Shown here piece after piece: positions 43,066 to 55,176 of a stretch of DNA of 64,000 bases; position 1 is the first letter of the stretch, and each line of letters starts with the position of its first letter. The translations under genes were made by a program, and so were the position numbers. The notes below the pieces were generated by a model. The model did no database searches and was not told the origin of the DNA. It worked only from the letters and a program-made list of their open reading frames with translations. The stretch comes from Gallaecimonas mangrovi (GTDB lineage: Bacteria; Pseudomonadota; Gammaproteobacteria; Enterobacterales; Gallaecimonadaceae), in assembly GCF_003367375.1 (NCBI RefSeq), contig NZ_CP031416.1, positions 4,002,674 through 4,066,673 on the forward strand. Reading direction: 5' to 3'.

Positions 43066-44034
43066 ATGCATAAAGGCATTGATTTCATTATTGCTTTGTT
43101 CGTCGGATCGTTATCACTGCCGCTTTGGGCAACAACCTACAGCCCCAGCAGCTCCTCGGAACTCACCACTGCACTGAGCAGCATTAATCCCGGTGATACG
43201 GTGAACCTGCAGGCGGGTGTCACCTATATAGGCAACTTTACCATTAGCCGTAAAGGCACCAGTGACCAGCCCATTATTATTACCGGCCCAGCAAGTGCGA
43301 TTCTTGATGGCGACAGCCTTTCTTCGGGCTACACCCTCTATTTAAAGAATGCTCAATATATTGAATTGTCAGGCTTTACCATTAACCACGGTCAAAAAGG
43401 GCTGATGTTAGACAATGCCAAGCACAACACCTTTAGCGGCTTAACCATTAAAAATACCGGCATGGAAGGGTTTCATTTTCGTAAGTATTCCCAATACAAC
43501 CGTCTTGAAAACTCCACCATTGAAAATACCGGTAAAACGAAAGCCAAGTATGGCGAGGGGATCTATGTTGGCTCAGCCAACAGTAATTGGTGTAGCTACA
43601 CCAGTTGTAAGCCCGACCACAGTGACAACAATGTGATTAGTGGTAATCACATCACCAATACCACTGCAGAAGCGATTGATATTAAGGAAGGAACTTCCAA
43701 TACCACCATTACCGACAACACCATCAATGGTTACGGCATTGCTGCTGTCGACAGCCTGATAGATGTGAAAGGCGATAGCGCGATAATTAACAATAACAAT
43801 GTGTATATCAGCACCAGCAATGACAACGTCGAAAACGGCATTACCATCCATAACGTTTATGGAGATTGGGGCCAAGGCAACAGTGCAGGGGGCAACAGTA
43901 TTGACCTCAGTAATGCCAGCGGCGCGAATTACGCCATTAAGTCATACTCTGGTGCGACTGATACCACGGTCTGTGAGGATAACACCGCAACAGGCGCACA
44001 ACTTACCAACATTGATACTGAAAGCTGCGATTAA
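43066..44034 (+). CDS. Secreted right-handed beta-helix protein
   Basis: 322 residues. Signal peptide 1-22 (LPLWATTYS). The mature part is a parallel beta-helix (pectin-lyase-like): short Asn-rich rungs such as LYLKNAQYIELSGFTINHGQKG, LDNAKHNTFSGLTIKNTG and TITDNTINGYG. Four cysteines are present (NWCSYTSCKPD near 170 and VCEDN...ESCD near the end). Resembles polysaccharide lyases or carbohydrate-binding beta-helix proteins of marine bacteria; no catalytic residue is assignable. By eye it is AT-richer than glmU and glmS. The protein is a non-essential-looking insertion between the usually close glmU and DeoR-glmS genes, and is the opposite strand to both. Confidence 0.72.
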   Translation: MHKGIDFIIALFVGSLSLPLWATTYSPSSSSELTTALSSINPGDTVNLQAGVTYIGNFTISRKGTSDQPIIITGPASAILDGDSLSSGYTLYLKNAQYIELSGFTINHGQKGLMLDNAKHNTFSGLTIKNTGMEGFHFRKYSQYNRLENSTIENTGKTKAKYGEGIYVGSANSNWCSYTSCKPDHSDNNVISGNHITNTTAEAIDIKEGTSNTTITDNTINGYGIAAVDSLIDVKGDSAIINNNNVYISTSNDNVENGITIHNVYGDWGQGNSAGGNSIDLSNASGANYAIKSYSGATDTTVCEDNTATGAQLTNIDTESCD

Positions 44035-44057
44035 AAAAGCCGGCATCAGCCGGCTTT
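44035..44057. terminator. Bidirectional terminator between the beta-helix gene and glmU
   Basis: AAAGCCGGC/GCCGGCTTT hairpin with ATCA loop, adjacent to both stops (44034, 44061). Confidence 0.85.
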
Positions 44058-44060
44058 GGG

Positions 44061-45422
44061 TTATTTCTTTTTCACTGGTCGCTGCCAGCCTTCAATATTG
44101 CGCTGCTTGGCTCGGGCGACAGCTAATTGCTGGTCCGGCACGTCTTTGGCAACGGTAGAGCCCGCGCCAACAGTGGCATCACGGCCAATGGTAACCGGCG
44201 CCACCAAGGCGCTGTTGGAGCCAATAAAGGCACCATCGCCAATAACCGTTTGGCTTTTATTGACGCCATCATAATTACAGGTGATGGTGCCAGCGCCAAT
44301 ATTGACGCCACTACCAATCTCGGCATCGCCAAGGTAGGTGAGATGATTGGCTTTAGAGCCTTGGCCCAATACCGCCTTTTTCATCTCCACAAAGTTACCG
44401 ACATGGCTATCGTCTTTCATTACCGCGCCGGGGCGAAGCCTGGCAAAAGGCCCCAGGGTACAGTTTTGGCCAACGGTCGCTTCATCAAGCAGGGTATTGG
44501 CTTTGATATGGCTGTTATCGCCGACGCTACAGTCTTTTAAAACGCAGCCACTGTCGATTTGTACGTTGTTGCCAATGACCACCTTACCTTCAAAGATGAC
44601 ATTCACATCCACCAGCACGTCTTCACCCACACTGACTTCACCGCGAATATCGACCCGCGCCGGGTCACGCAGGGTAGCACCACTTAGCATCAGGGTTTCG
44701 GCCTGACGCTGCTGATAGGCACGCTCCAGCGCCGCCAATTGTACGCGGTTATTGGCGCCTTCGACTTCCATGGCGTCAAGGGGATGGGCGGTGGTAATGG
44801 CTTTGCCTTCACCATGGGCCATGGCGATGATATCGGTAAGGTAATACTCGCCCTGGGCATTGTTATTGGACAGACTCCCAAGCCAACGCTTAAGGTCCGC
44901 CGCTTCGGCGGCCAGAATACCGGTATTAACCTCAGTGATGGCAAGCTCAGCCTTGCTGGCATCTTTTTGTTCGCGAATGCCGACCACCTGGCCATGCTCA
45001 CGCAAAATACGGCCATAACCATTAGGGTTACGCAAGGTCACGGTTAATAACGCAATACCGCCTTGCTGACGTTCGGCTAACAAGGCGGTTAGGGTTTCGG
45101 GGCGAATAAGGGGCACATCGCCATAAAGCACCAATACCAGGCCGCTATCGGGAATATCCGCCATGGCCTGCGCCACCGCATGGCCGGTCCCTAACTGCTC
45201 GGCTTGCAGCGCCCAGCTAACAGGTTCCGCTGCCAAACGCTCACGCATTAACTCGCCACCATGGCCGTACACTAAATGGATGCCGTCAGCGCCCAAGGCC
45301 TCGGCGGCATCAATAACATGCTTGACCATGGGCTTGTGGGAAACCGGGTGCAGTACCTTTGGCAGGCTTGAGCGCATGCGGGTGCCTTTACCGGCGGCAA
45401 GAATAACAATGTGCAGATCCAT
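44061..45422 (-). CDS. glmU: Bifunctional GlmU: GlcNAc-1-P uridyltransferase / GlcN-1-P acetyltransferase
   Basis: Makes UDP-GlcNAc from glucosamine-1-phosphate. 453 residues (E. coli 456). The N-terminal pyrophosphorylase has [20 protein letters not shown] near residue 8, and the C-terminal left-handed beta-helix has hexapeptide repeats ([50 protein letters not shown]). The acetyl-CoA end matches. Start ATG at 45422; the longer frame to 45497 runs into the terminator and is rejected. It is separated from atpC by a terminator, as in Shewanella. Confidence 0.97.
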   Translation of the reverse strand: MDLHIVILAAGKGTRMRSSLPKVLHPVSHKPMVKHVIDAAEALGADGIHLVYGHGGELMRERLAAEPVSWALQAEQLGTGHAVAQAMADIPDSGLVLVLYGDVPLIRPETLTALLAERQQGGIALLTVTLRNPNGYGRILREHGQVVGIREQKDASKAELAITEVNTGILAAEAADLKRWLGSLSNNNAQGEYYLTDIIAMAHGEGKAITTAHPLDAMEVEGANNRVQLAALERAYQQRQAETLMLSGATLRDPARVDIRGEVSVGEDVLVDVNVIFEGKVVIGNNVQIDSGCVLKDCSVGDNSHIKANTLLDEATVGQNCTLGPFARLRPGAVMKDDSHVGNFVEMKKAVLGQGSKANHLTYLGDAEIGSGVNIGAGTITCNYDGVNKSQTVIGDGAFIGSNSALVAPVTIGRDATVGAGSTVAKDVPDQQLAVARAKQRNIEGWQRPVKKK

Positions 45423-45465
45423 GAGGCGTATCCTTATCAAAGCTGGGCGCAGCATAGCGAAAAAC

Positions 45466-45494
45466 AAAAAGGCGGCCAAGTTGGCCGCCTTTTT
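45466..45494. terminator. atp operon terminator
   Basis: GGCGGCCA (45471-45478) pairs with TGGCCGCC (45482-45489) with an A-run and T-run. It lies just after atpC on the minus strand (stop 45515) and upstream of glmU. Confidence 0.9.
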
Positions 45495-45514
45495 CAATCA
45501 TGGCTCAACCATGA

Positions 45515-45934
45515 TCAATTCTTTTTCAAGAGCTCCAACAGGCGCAGCTTGGCTGCGGCCTGGGCCAATTCCACCATGGCTTCGGCATAGTCGAAGTCGC
45601 GGCTCTGTGCAGTGATGTTGTTAAGGGCATCTTGGCGAGCAGATTCGGCTGCTTGGCCATCGATGTCTTTACCACGAAGTACTGTATCGGCCAGCACGGT
45701 TACGCCATGAGGTTGCACCTCAAGTACGCCGCCAGACAGATACAACAATTCTTCGTCACCAAACTGCTTGACCATACGCAGTACACCGGGCTTGAGGTGG
45801 GTCAGCAAAGGGGCGTGACCATAATGCACGCCCAAGTCGCCCCACTCACCGGTGACCTGGATACTCTCGACGAGGCCAGAGAATATTTTCTTCTCGGCGC
45901 TCACCACATCCAACTGTATCGTCATCGCTGCCAT
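45515..45934 (-). CDS. atpC: ATP synthase F1 subunit epsilon
   Basis: Central-stalk and regulatory subunit; 139 residues, the E. coli length. Typical start [46 protein letters not shown] with the beta-sandwich, then a helical C-terminal hairpin. The ATG at 45934 has AGGAGG upstream; a second in-frame ATG (45925) is possible. Last gene of the atpIBEFHAGDC operon, followed by a terminator. Confidence 0.97.
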   Translation of the reverse strand: MAAMTIQLDVVSAEKKIFSGLVESIQVTGEWGDLGVHYGHAPLLTHLKPGVLRMVKQFGDEELLYLSGGVLEVQPHGVTVLADTVLRGKDIDGQAAESARQDALNNITAQSRDFDYAEAMVELAQAAAKLRLLELLKKN

Positions 45935-45946
45935 TAGCTCCTCCTA

Positions 45947-47374
<1,428 letters not shown>

Positions 47375-47395
47375 CTATGAATTCGGATGTTCGCC

Positions 47396-48256
47396 TTAAA
47401 CAGCGGCCGCACCGCCAACAATCTCACTGAGCTCCTGGGTGATCGCAGCCTGACGGGCCTTGTTGAACACCAGTTGCAGATCGTCAATGAGGTTGCCTGC
47501 GTTATCGGTAGCCGCTTTCATAGCCACCATCCGCGCTGCCTGCTCGCAAGCGAGATTTTCTACCACGCCCTGATACACCTGAGACTCCACATAGCGCTTA
47601 CACAGGGTGTCTAGCAGGTCGCGAGGCTCACCTTCGTAGAGGTAATCCCAACGATGGGCAATTCCCTCTTCTTCGGACTTGGGCAGAGGCAGCAATTGGT
47701 CGATGGTCGCGTCTTGCTTCATGGTGTTAACGAACTCGTTGTACACCAGATACAGACGGTCAATTCGACCTTCATCAAATGCTTTCAACATGACCTGGAC
47801 GGAACCTATCAGGTCAGCCAGTGCCGGCTCGTCGCCCAGACCAGAGGTCTGTGCTACGAGGTTGCCGCCATGACGTTTGAAAAAAGCAGTGGCCTTGGTG
47901 CCGATGACGGCAAAATCCACTTCGATATTTTTCTCACGCCATTGTTTGACGTCGGCAGTGACTTTCTTGAGCAGGTTAGCGTTCAGGCCACCGCAAAGAC
48001 CGCGGTCGGTCGAGACCACAATGTAGCCAACTCGTTTGGCCTCGCGTTCATCCACATAGGGATGTTTATACTCGAGGTTGCCACGAGCGATATGGCCAAT
48101 CACCTTACGAATAGCATCGGCATAGGGGCGGCTATGCGACATGCGCTCTTGGGCGCGACGCATTTTTGAAGCCGCCACCATTTCCATGGCTTTGGTGATC
48201 TTTTGTGTACTCTTGACGCTGGCGATCTTGCCTTTAATTTCTTTAGCGCCGGCCAT
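47396..48256 (-). CDS. atpG: ATP synthase F1 subunit gamma
   Basis: Rotor shaft linking the c-ring to F1. 286 residues (E. coli 287). Typical N-terminus [35 protein letters not shown] and C-terminus [44 protein letters not shown]. Sits between atpA and atpD in the standard order. Confidence 0.97.
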   Translation of the reverse strand: MAGAKEIKGKIASVKSTQKITKAMEMVAASKMRRAQERMSHSRPYADAIRKVIGHIARGNLEYKHPYVDEREAKRVGYIVVSTDRGLCGGLNANLLKKVTADVKQWREKNIEVDFAVIGTKATAFFKRHGGNLVAQTSGLGDEPALADLIGSVQVMLKAFDEGRIDRLYLVYNEFVNTMKQDATIDQLLPLPKSEEEGIAHRWDYLYEGEPRDLLDTLCKRYVESQVYQGVVENLACEQAARMVAMKAATDNAGNLIDDLQLVFNKARQAAITQELSEIVGGAAAV

Positions 48257-48306
48257 AATGATTCACTCCGTTTTCAACGGGGGGCAGGCTCAGCCTGCCC
48301 GGCGAA

Positions 48307-49848
48307 TTACCAAGACTGGGTAGCCTTGAAGTTATCCAGAGCAGCCTTCAGGCCAGACTGGATGTCGTCGCTGTAATCGCCTTTCTCATTGATCTTGGCC
48401 AGAAGCTCAGCGTGCTCGCTACGCATGTAGGACAGCAGAGCGTCTTCAAAGGCGACAATCTTGGCGACTTCAACGTCATCCAGATAGCCTTTTTCAGCCG
48501 CAAACAGTGACACACCCATTTCTGCGATAGACATAGGCGCATACTGCTTTTGCTTCAAAAGCTCGGTCACTTTTTGACCGTGGTCCAACTGACGGCGAGT
48601 CGCGTCATCAAGATCAGAGGCAAACTGAGCGAAAGCCGCCAGTTCACGGTACTGAGCCAGCGCGGTACGGATACCACCGGACAGTTTCTTGATGATTTTG
48701 GTCTGTGCTGCACCACCTACACGGGATACGGAGATACCCGGGTCAGCTGCCGGACGAATACCGGAGTTGAACAAGCTGGTGGTCAGGAAGATCTGACCGT
48801 CGGTGATAGAAATCACGTTGGTCGGTACGAACGCGGAGACGTCGCCGGCCTGGGTTTCGATGATCGGCAGTGCGGTCAAGGAACCGGTTTTCCCTTTCAC
48901 TTCACCTTTGGTGAAACGCTCAACGTACTCAGCGTTAACGCGAGACGCACGTTCCAGCAGGCGAGAGTGCAGATAGAAAACGTCACCAGGGTAGGCTTCA
49001 CGGCCCGGCGGACGGCGCAGCAGCAAGGAGATTTGACGGTAAGCAACGGCCTGTTTGGACAGGTCATCGTATACGATCAAGGCATCTTCGCCGCGGTCGC
49101 GGAAATATTCACCCATGGCACAACCGGCGTAAGGCGCCAGGTATTGCAGGGCAGCCGCTTCAGAAGCAGAAGCAACCACCACAATGGTGTTGGCCAGAGC
49201 GCCGTGTTCTTCGAGTTTACGTACCACGTTAGAAATGGTGGAGGCTTTTTGGCCTACCGCAACGTAAACGCTGAACACGCCAGAATCTTTCTGGTTGATG
49301 ATGGCGTCAACAGCCAGAGCAGTTTTACCTACTTGGCGGTCACCGATGATCAGCTCACGCTGACCACGGCCTACTGGCACCATGGCGTCGATAGCTTTGT
49401 AGCCGGTTTGCAGCGGTTGGTCTACACCTTGACGGTCGATAACGCCAGGGGCGATCACTTCAACCGGGGAGAAGCCGTCGTTATCGATAGGACCTTTGCC
49501 ATCGATAGGCTCACCCAGAGTGTTAACCACACGGCCCAGCAGGCCGCGGCCTACCGGTACTTGCAGAATACGGCCGGTAGACTTAACGGTAACGCCTTCA
49601 GCCAAATCGGCATAAGGGCCCATTACCACGGCGCCGACAGAGTCGCGCTCAAGGTTAAGGGCGATGGCGTAACGGTTACCAGGCAATTCAATCATTTCGC
49701 CTTGCATGACATCAGCGAGGCCGTGAATACGGATGATACCGTCGGACACGGAAACAATGGTGCCCTCGTCATGCGCTTCACTGACGACGTCAAACTGGTC
49801 AATACGATTCTTGATCAGCTCGGCGATTTCGGTGGAATTCAGTTGCAT
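48307..49848 (-). CDS. atpA: ATP synthase F1 subunit alpha
   Basis: Non-catalytic nucleotide-binding subunit. 513 residues, identical in length to E. coli. P-loop [31 protein letters not shown] and [22 protein letters not shown]. The start ATG at 49848 gives the usual [13 protein letters not shown]. An open frame of 443 residues on the opposite strand is a shadow. Confidence 0.98.
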   Translation of the reverse strand: MQLNSTEIAELIKNRIDQFDVVSEAHDEGTIVSVSDGIIRIHGLADVMQGEMIELPGNRYAIALNLERDSVGAVVMGPYADLAEGVTVKSTGRILQVPVGRGLLGRVVNTLGEPIDGKGPIDNDGFSPVEVIAPGVIDRQGVDQPLQTGYKAIDAMVPVGRGQRELIIGDRQVGKTALAVDAIINQKDSGVFSVYVAVGQKASTISNVVRKLEEHGALANTIVVVASASEAAALQYLAPYAGCAMGEYFRDRGEDALIVYDDLSKQAVAYRQISLLLRRPPGREAYPGDVFYLHSRLLERASRVNAEYVERFTKGEVKGKTGSLTALPIIETQAGDVSAFVPTNVISITDGQIFLTTSLFNSGIRPAADPGISVSRVGGAAQTKIIKKLSGGIRTALAQYRELAAFAQFASDLDDATRRQLDHGQKVTELLKQKQYAPMSIAEMGVSLFAAEKGYLDDVEVAKIVAFEDALLSYMRSEHAELLAKINEKGDYSDDIQSGLKAALDNFKATQSW

Positions 49849-49862
49849 GCTCTATTCCCCAA

Positions 49863-50396
49863 TCAGGATTGCAGCGTTTGATTCATCCGCCCCAGCTGTC
49901 CTTTGACAGAGCTGTCGATCACCAAGTCACCCACTTGTACCAGGGTGCCTGAGATCAGGGACGGGTCCACGCTGCACTTAAGCTTAACTTTGCGTGCGAG
50001 ACGCTTCTCTAGCGCAGCACTCAGTTTGCTTTGCTCGTCTTCGCTCAGGGCGACGGCGGACTTAACGTCGGCCTCGACTTCCTTAGCGTATTCATGACGC
50101 AGCTCGGCATAGAGCTCTGCGACCGCCGGCAACGCCGGCAGGCGTTCGTTTTCAGCCATTACCTTAATCAGGTTCTGACCGTGCGTGTCCAATTGCTCGC
50201 CACAAATCTTAATCAGTGCGTCAGCTTTTTGGCTGGCACCCAGATTACTGGTGAAAAGGGCCTGCAATTTTTCGTGCTTAGCCACTTCACCAGCGAAATG
50301 CAGCATGTCTGCCCATTGATCAATGGCAGATTTTTCGACCGCATACTCAAAAGCCGCTTTGGCATAGGGACGAGCAACAGTAGTCAGCTCAGACAT
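49863..50396 (-). CDS. atpH: ATP synthase F1 subunit delta
   Basis: Stator subunit joining F1 to the b dimer. 177 residues, the E. coli length. Opens MSELTTVARPYAKAAFEYAVEKSAIDQW and ends LVIDSSVKGQLGRMNQTLQS. The ATG at 50396 is used (homology); an in-frame start at 50411 is less likely. Confidence 0.97.
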   Translation of the reverse strand: MSELTTVARPYAKAAFEYAVEKSAIDQWADMLHFAGEVAKHEKLQALFTSNLGASQKADALIKICGEQLDTHGQNLIKVMAENERLPALPAVAELYAELRHEYAKEVEADVKSAVALSEDEQSKLSAALEKRLARKVKLKCSVDPSLISGTLVQVGDLVIDSSVKGQLGRMNQTLQS

Positions 50397-50407
50397 GGCT
50401 CCCCCTA

Positions 50408-50878
50408 TCAAATGTCGGCGACAATCTTGTCGAGAATGTCGCGGTGTGCAGCTTCGTCAATGGAACGCTCGAGAATTTTCTCAGCGCCAGCAATGGCAAG
50501 TGCAGAAACCTGCTTACGCAAATCTTCACGAACACGCACACGCTCTGCGTCCACTTCGGCATGACCGGAAGCGACAATTTTCGCTTTCTCTGCCTGGGCT
50601 TCAGCCTGTGCTTCTTCGATGATCTGCGCCTTGCGCTTGTTAGCCTGTTCAATCAGAACGCTGGCTTGAGCTTTGGCTTCCTTGATGGTGTCGGCAGCCT
50701 TGGCCTGAGCCAATTCCAGATCTTTGGCAGCGCGGTCAGCGCTGGCCAGACCGTCAGCAATTTTCTTCTGACGTTCTTCAATAGCATTTATCAGCGGCGG
50801 CCAAACATACTTCATGCAGAACAGCACGAAGATAATGAAAGCTATCGCCTGGCCGATAAGGGTAGCGTTGATATCCAC
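50408..50878 (-). CDS. atpF: ATP synthase Fo subunit b
   Basis: Peripheral stalk. 156 residues (E. coli 156). One N-terminal membrane segment ([38 protein letters not shown]), then a long coiled coil rich in Ala/Glu/Lys. Distances of 11 and 46 bases to neighbours fit the operon. Confidence 0.97.
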   Translation of the reverse strand: MDINATLIGQAIAFIIFVLFCMKYVWPPLINAIEERQKKIADGLASADRAAKDLELAQAKAADTIKEAKAQASVLIEQANKRKAQIIEEAQAEAQAEKAKIVASGHAEVDAERVRVREDLRKQVSALAIAGAEKILERSIDEAAHRDILDKIVADI

Positions 50879-50924
50879 AACGGGTCTCCTCTAAATCGGT
50901 GAGTGGGAGTCGTTACCGTTGATA

Positions 50925-51203
<279 letters not shown>

Positions 51204-51233
51204 TTAATGGTTAAAAACAAATCAAAAAAGTAA

Positions 51234-52441
<1,208 letters not shown>

Positions 52442-52491
52442 GCCCCCGGAAAAACGTCCTTAAATTGCCGGAGGTACTAAAAACTGGCGAA

Positions 52492-52519
52492 AGTATACCG
52501 TTTTGCAACCTGATTGCAA
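52492..52519 (-). promoter_or_regulatory. Candidate promoter of the atp operon
   Basis: On the minus strand TTGCAA (52519-52514) is followed by a 16-base spacer and TATACT (52497-52492). It lies about 50 bases upstream of atpI. Confidence 0.6.
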
Positions 52520-52552
52520 ATCGAGAACACCCCACCCAGCCTAGAAAAACAG

Positions 52553-52679
52553 GGCATTTTCGTTCAGGTTTTATCGCGACCAACCCCAGGTTAATGTTGA
52601 AAATGCCGGGGAAAAGTTGATTTTTGTTTTTTTGAATAAACTTAACAAAGTGAAAACCAGCAAATAGCCCTGTTAAGTT
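52553..52679. repeat. Two inverted repeats in the atpI-parB gap
   Basis: GGCATTTTC (52553-52561) pairs with GAAAATGCC (52599-52607), and AACTTAACA (52639-52647) pairs with TGTTAAGTT (52671-52679), both perfect 9-bp arms. They lie upstream of the atp promoter candidate. The whole gap (52442-52798) has no gene; apart from these it holds the promoter and the parB terminator. Confidence 0.55.
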
Positions 52680-52712
52680 GATGTTGCTTTACTACAAAAA
52701 ACCAAAATATCG

Positions 52713-52748
52713 AAAAAAAGCGCCTAATACGGCGCTTAAATTTGTTTT
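52713..52748 (-). terminator. parAB-operon terminator
   Basis: On the minus strand AAGCGCC/GGCGCTT (52718-52737) followed by a T-run, 60 bases after the parB stop. Confidence 0.85.
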
Positions 52749-52798
52749 TTTACAGCTTCACAGCCCAAATCTACTTGAAGCTGCCAATAGTTAACATC

Positions 52799-53725
52799 TC
52801 AGCTTGTTTCAACACCAAGATGCTGCAAAATCCCATCAAGTTCGTCTAATGAACTGTAGTTGATGGTGAGCTTACCTTTGCCTTTGGGGCCATTATTAAT
52901 GATGACTTTGGCACCAAATCGCTCAGAAAGATTCGTCTCCAAACGGCGAATATCGGGGTCTACCGCCTTTTCTACCTTGGCCGGTTTTCCTTCCAATACT
53001 TTTTTAACCAGTTTCTCGGTCTCACGAACCGACAAACCTTTACCGGCAACAAGCCGCGCCGTTTCACTTTGAATATCGCCGTTCAGGGCGAGCAAGGCGC
53101 GAGCATGGCCCATTTCAATATCGCCGTGCTCTAATAACCGCTTAACATCATCGTTAAGGGAATTGAGGCGCAGCAGGTTTGTCACCGCAGTACGAGACTT
53201 ACCCACAGCATCAGCCACTTCCTGATGCGTTAATTCAAATTCGGCCATCAGTCGCTTCAATGCCACCGCTTCTTCCATGGCATTGAGATCTTCACGCTGA
53301 ATGTTTTCGATAAGGGCTATGGCCACCGCGGCTTCGTCGGGCACCTCTCGCACCACGCAAGGCACCAGCTCCAGCTCGGCCATTTGCGCTGCCCGCCAGC
53401 GCCTTTCACCGGCAATAATCTCATATTGTTCAACACCAAGAGGACGCACCACTATCGGTTGAATAACACCTTGGGCGCGAATAGAACTGGCAAGCTCTTC
53501 CAAGGCGTCTGGCGCCATATCGCGACGAGGTTGATATTTACCGGGGCGAAGCTGCTCAACCGGCAAGCGGCGCAGCTCTTTTTCTTTCGCCGCCGCAGCC
53601 GTTGGCGATGTATCAGCAGTTGTGTCCTGTGGCGGCAACTGCTCTTCTTTTCGTTCTCGGCTAGCGCTGCTGGTTGCCAGCAATGCGTCCAGCCCGCGGC
53701 CAAGTCCTCGGGGTTTCTTTACCAT
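52799..53725 (-). CDS. parB: Chromosome-partitioning protein ParB
   Basis: DNA-binding CTPase that loads at parS sites near oriC. 308 residues. The N-terminal box KKPRGLGRGLDALLA interacts with ParA/Soj. The CTP/DNA domain has LRPGKYQPRRDM, IVVRPLGVEQYEIIAGERRWRAAQMA, the HTH TEVAD-like EVADAVGKSRTAVTNLLRLN and the dimerisation C-terminus. Standard length. It lies 9 bases after the parA 3' end. Confidence 0.97.
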   Translation of the reverse strand: MVKKPRGLGRGLDALLATSSASRERKEEQLPPQDTTADTSPTAAAAKEKELRRLPVEQLRPGKYQPRRDMAPDALEELASSIRAQGVIQPIVVRPLGVEQYEIIAGERRWRAAQMAELELVPCVVREVPDEAAVAIALIENIQREDLNAMEEAVALKRLMAEFELTHQEVADAVGKSRTAVTNLLRLNSLNDDVKRLLEHGDIEMGHARALLALNGDIQSETARLVAGKGLSVRETEKLVKKVLEGKPAKVEKAVDPDIRRLETNLSERFGAKVIINNGPKGKGKLTINYSSLDELDGILQHLGVETS

Positions 53726-53734
53726 GCTAATCCC

Positions 53735-54531
53735 TTATTCTGCACCGGCTGCCGCCAGGGCTGTGTCCCCTTCATGACGGCGAAGCAGCTCACCGGCTAA
53801 TGCCAAGTAAGCCTTAGAGCCGTTGGAGGCTTTATCGTAATACATCACCGGCGCACCAAAACTGGGGGCTTCGGCCAAGCGCACGTTTCTTGGAATAACG
53901 GTGCGATAGAGTTTGTCACCAAAATGCGCTTTTAGCTGATCGGACACATCATTAGCCAGACGATTCCTGGCGTCATACATGGTGCGCAGCACCCTTCAAT
54001 ATGCAGCTTGGGATTCACCACAGAGGCTAATTTACTGATGGTATCCATCAGCGAGGTTAAACCTTCCAAGGCATAGTATTCACACTGCATTGGCACCAAC
54101 ACTGAGTCGGCCGCCGACATGGCATTCACCGTCAGCAAGTTCAAAGAAGGGGGGCAATCGATGAAAATGTAATCGTACTGGTCCAGCACCGGCGCCAAGG
54201 CATTGCGAAGCCGGATCTCTCTGGCGAAGAATTCAATCATCTTCACCTCAGCGGCGGTTACGTCGCTGTTAGACGCGACCAAGTGATAACCACCCACAGT
54301 ATCTTTTACCACCACTTCATCCAGTGGTTTTTCATCCACCAGTAAATCGTAAGCCGAGTGGGGAACATCGTATTTATCGACACCGGATCCCATGGTGGCA
54401 TTGCCTTGAGGATCAAGGTCTATCAACAATACACGACGTTTGGTTGCCGCCAATGAGGCAGCAAGATTGACACTGGTAGTGGTTTTGCCAACCCCGCCCT
54501 TCTGGTTGGCTACGGCAATAACTCTGGCCAC
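53735..54531 (-). pseudogene. parA: ParA/Soj partitioning ATPase, disrupted by a -1 frameshift
   Basis: The minus strand encodes a full ParA split over two frames. Residues 1-182 (from ATG 54531: MARVIAVANQKGGVGKTTT, LIDLDPQGNATMGSGVDKYD, DYIFIDCPPSLNLLTVNA) are normal up to PKLHIEG. Right after this the frame should read VLRTMYDARNRL, but one G is missing from a run: the strand reads GAA GGG TGC TGC, so it shifts and stops at 53932. The rest (MYDARNRLANDVSDQL...LRRHEGDTALAAAGAE) is intact in the other frame. The missing base lies in the CCC at 53992-53994 of the plus strand. ParB is intact next door. Either sequencing error in a homopolymer or a real mutation; slippage during translation is a third option. 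Confidence 0.9.
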
Positions 54532-54540
54532 TGTCGTCCC

Positions 54541-55176
54541 TTATTTATTTACGGTATCAGCGTATCCTAGCGCGATCAGATGGCGCTGACCATCCAGACC
54601 GGGCACCTCTAAGGGATATACGGCGCGAACCTCGACATTCTTGGGCAAGGTGTTCAATTCTTCTTCAGGAACCAGGCCTTTCATGGCTAAAAATGCGCCC
54701 TTGGCATCGGTTAAATGCCCACACCACGACAGCATATCCTGGACAGATGCAAAGGCACGGCTAATGACAGCAGCATAAGGCTTGGCAGGAAGATGCTCTT
54801 CTACTCGGCTCTGTATGGCGGTGACGTTATTGATACCAAGCTCATGGCAGGTTTGGCGAATAAAGCGAATGCGCTTACCCAAAGAATCGAGCAGTACAAA
54901 GGCTTTATCGGGATTAATAATCGCCAGCGGCAAACCCGGCAGGCCAGGCCCAGTACCCACGTCAATAATGGCACCATTAGGTAAGTAAGGACTTACAACC
55001 AAACTGTCAACAATGTGCTTGGCCACCATCTCTAACGGGTCGCGCACCGACGTTAAGTTGTAAGCTTTGTTCCATTTATTCAGCGCTTCAACCAGCTTTA
55101 CCAGCAGTTGGCGCTGGGATTCACTTACCTGAAGTTCGGTTTCACCAAGCAGTGCATCAAGGCGCTCACGCAGCAT
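54541..55176 (-). CDS. rsmG: 16S rRNA (guanine-527-N7)-methyltransferase RsmG (GidB)
   Basis: SAM-dependent methylation of G527 of 16S rRNA. About 211 residues. Motifs: [28 protein letters not shown], the SAM-binding [17 protein letters not shown] and [12 protein letters not shown]. Start ATG 55176 has AAGG 8 bases upstream; a GTG at 55182 is less likely. It overlaps mnmG by 11 bases: classical mnmG-rsmG-parA-parB order. Confidence 0.96.
   Translation of the reverse strand: MLRERLDALLGETELQVSESQRQLLVKLVEALNKWNKAYNLTSVRDPLEMVAKHIVDSLVVSPYLPNGAIIDVGTGPGLPGLPLAIINPDKAFVLLDSLGKRIRFIRQTCHELGINNVTAIQSRVEEHLPAKPYAAVISRAFASVQDMLSWCGHLTDAKGAFLAMKGLVPEEELNTLPKNVEVRAVYPLEVPGLDGQRHLIALGYADTVNK

Noticed and set aside
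48550-49881. Plus-strand open frame of 443 codons opposite atpA
   Set aside because: Same codon-bias shadow; the alpha subunit on the minus strand is certain.
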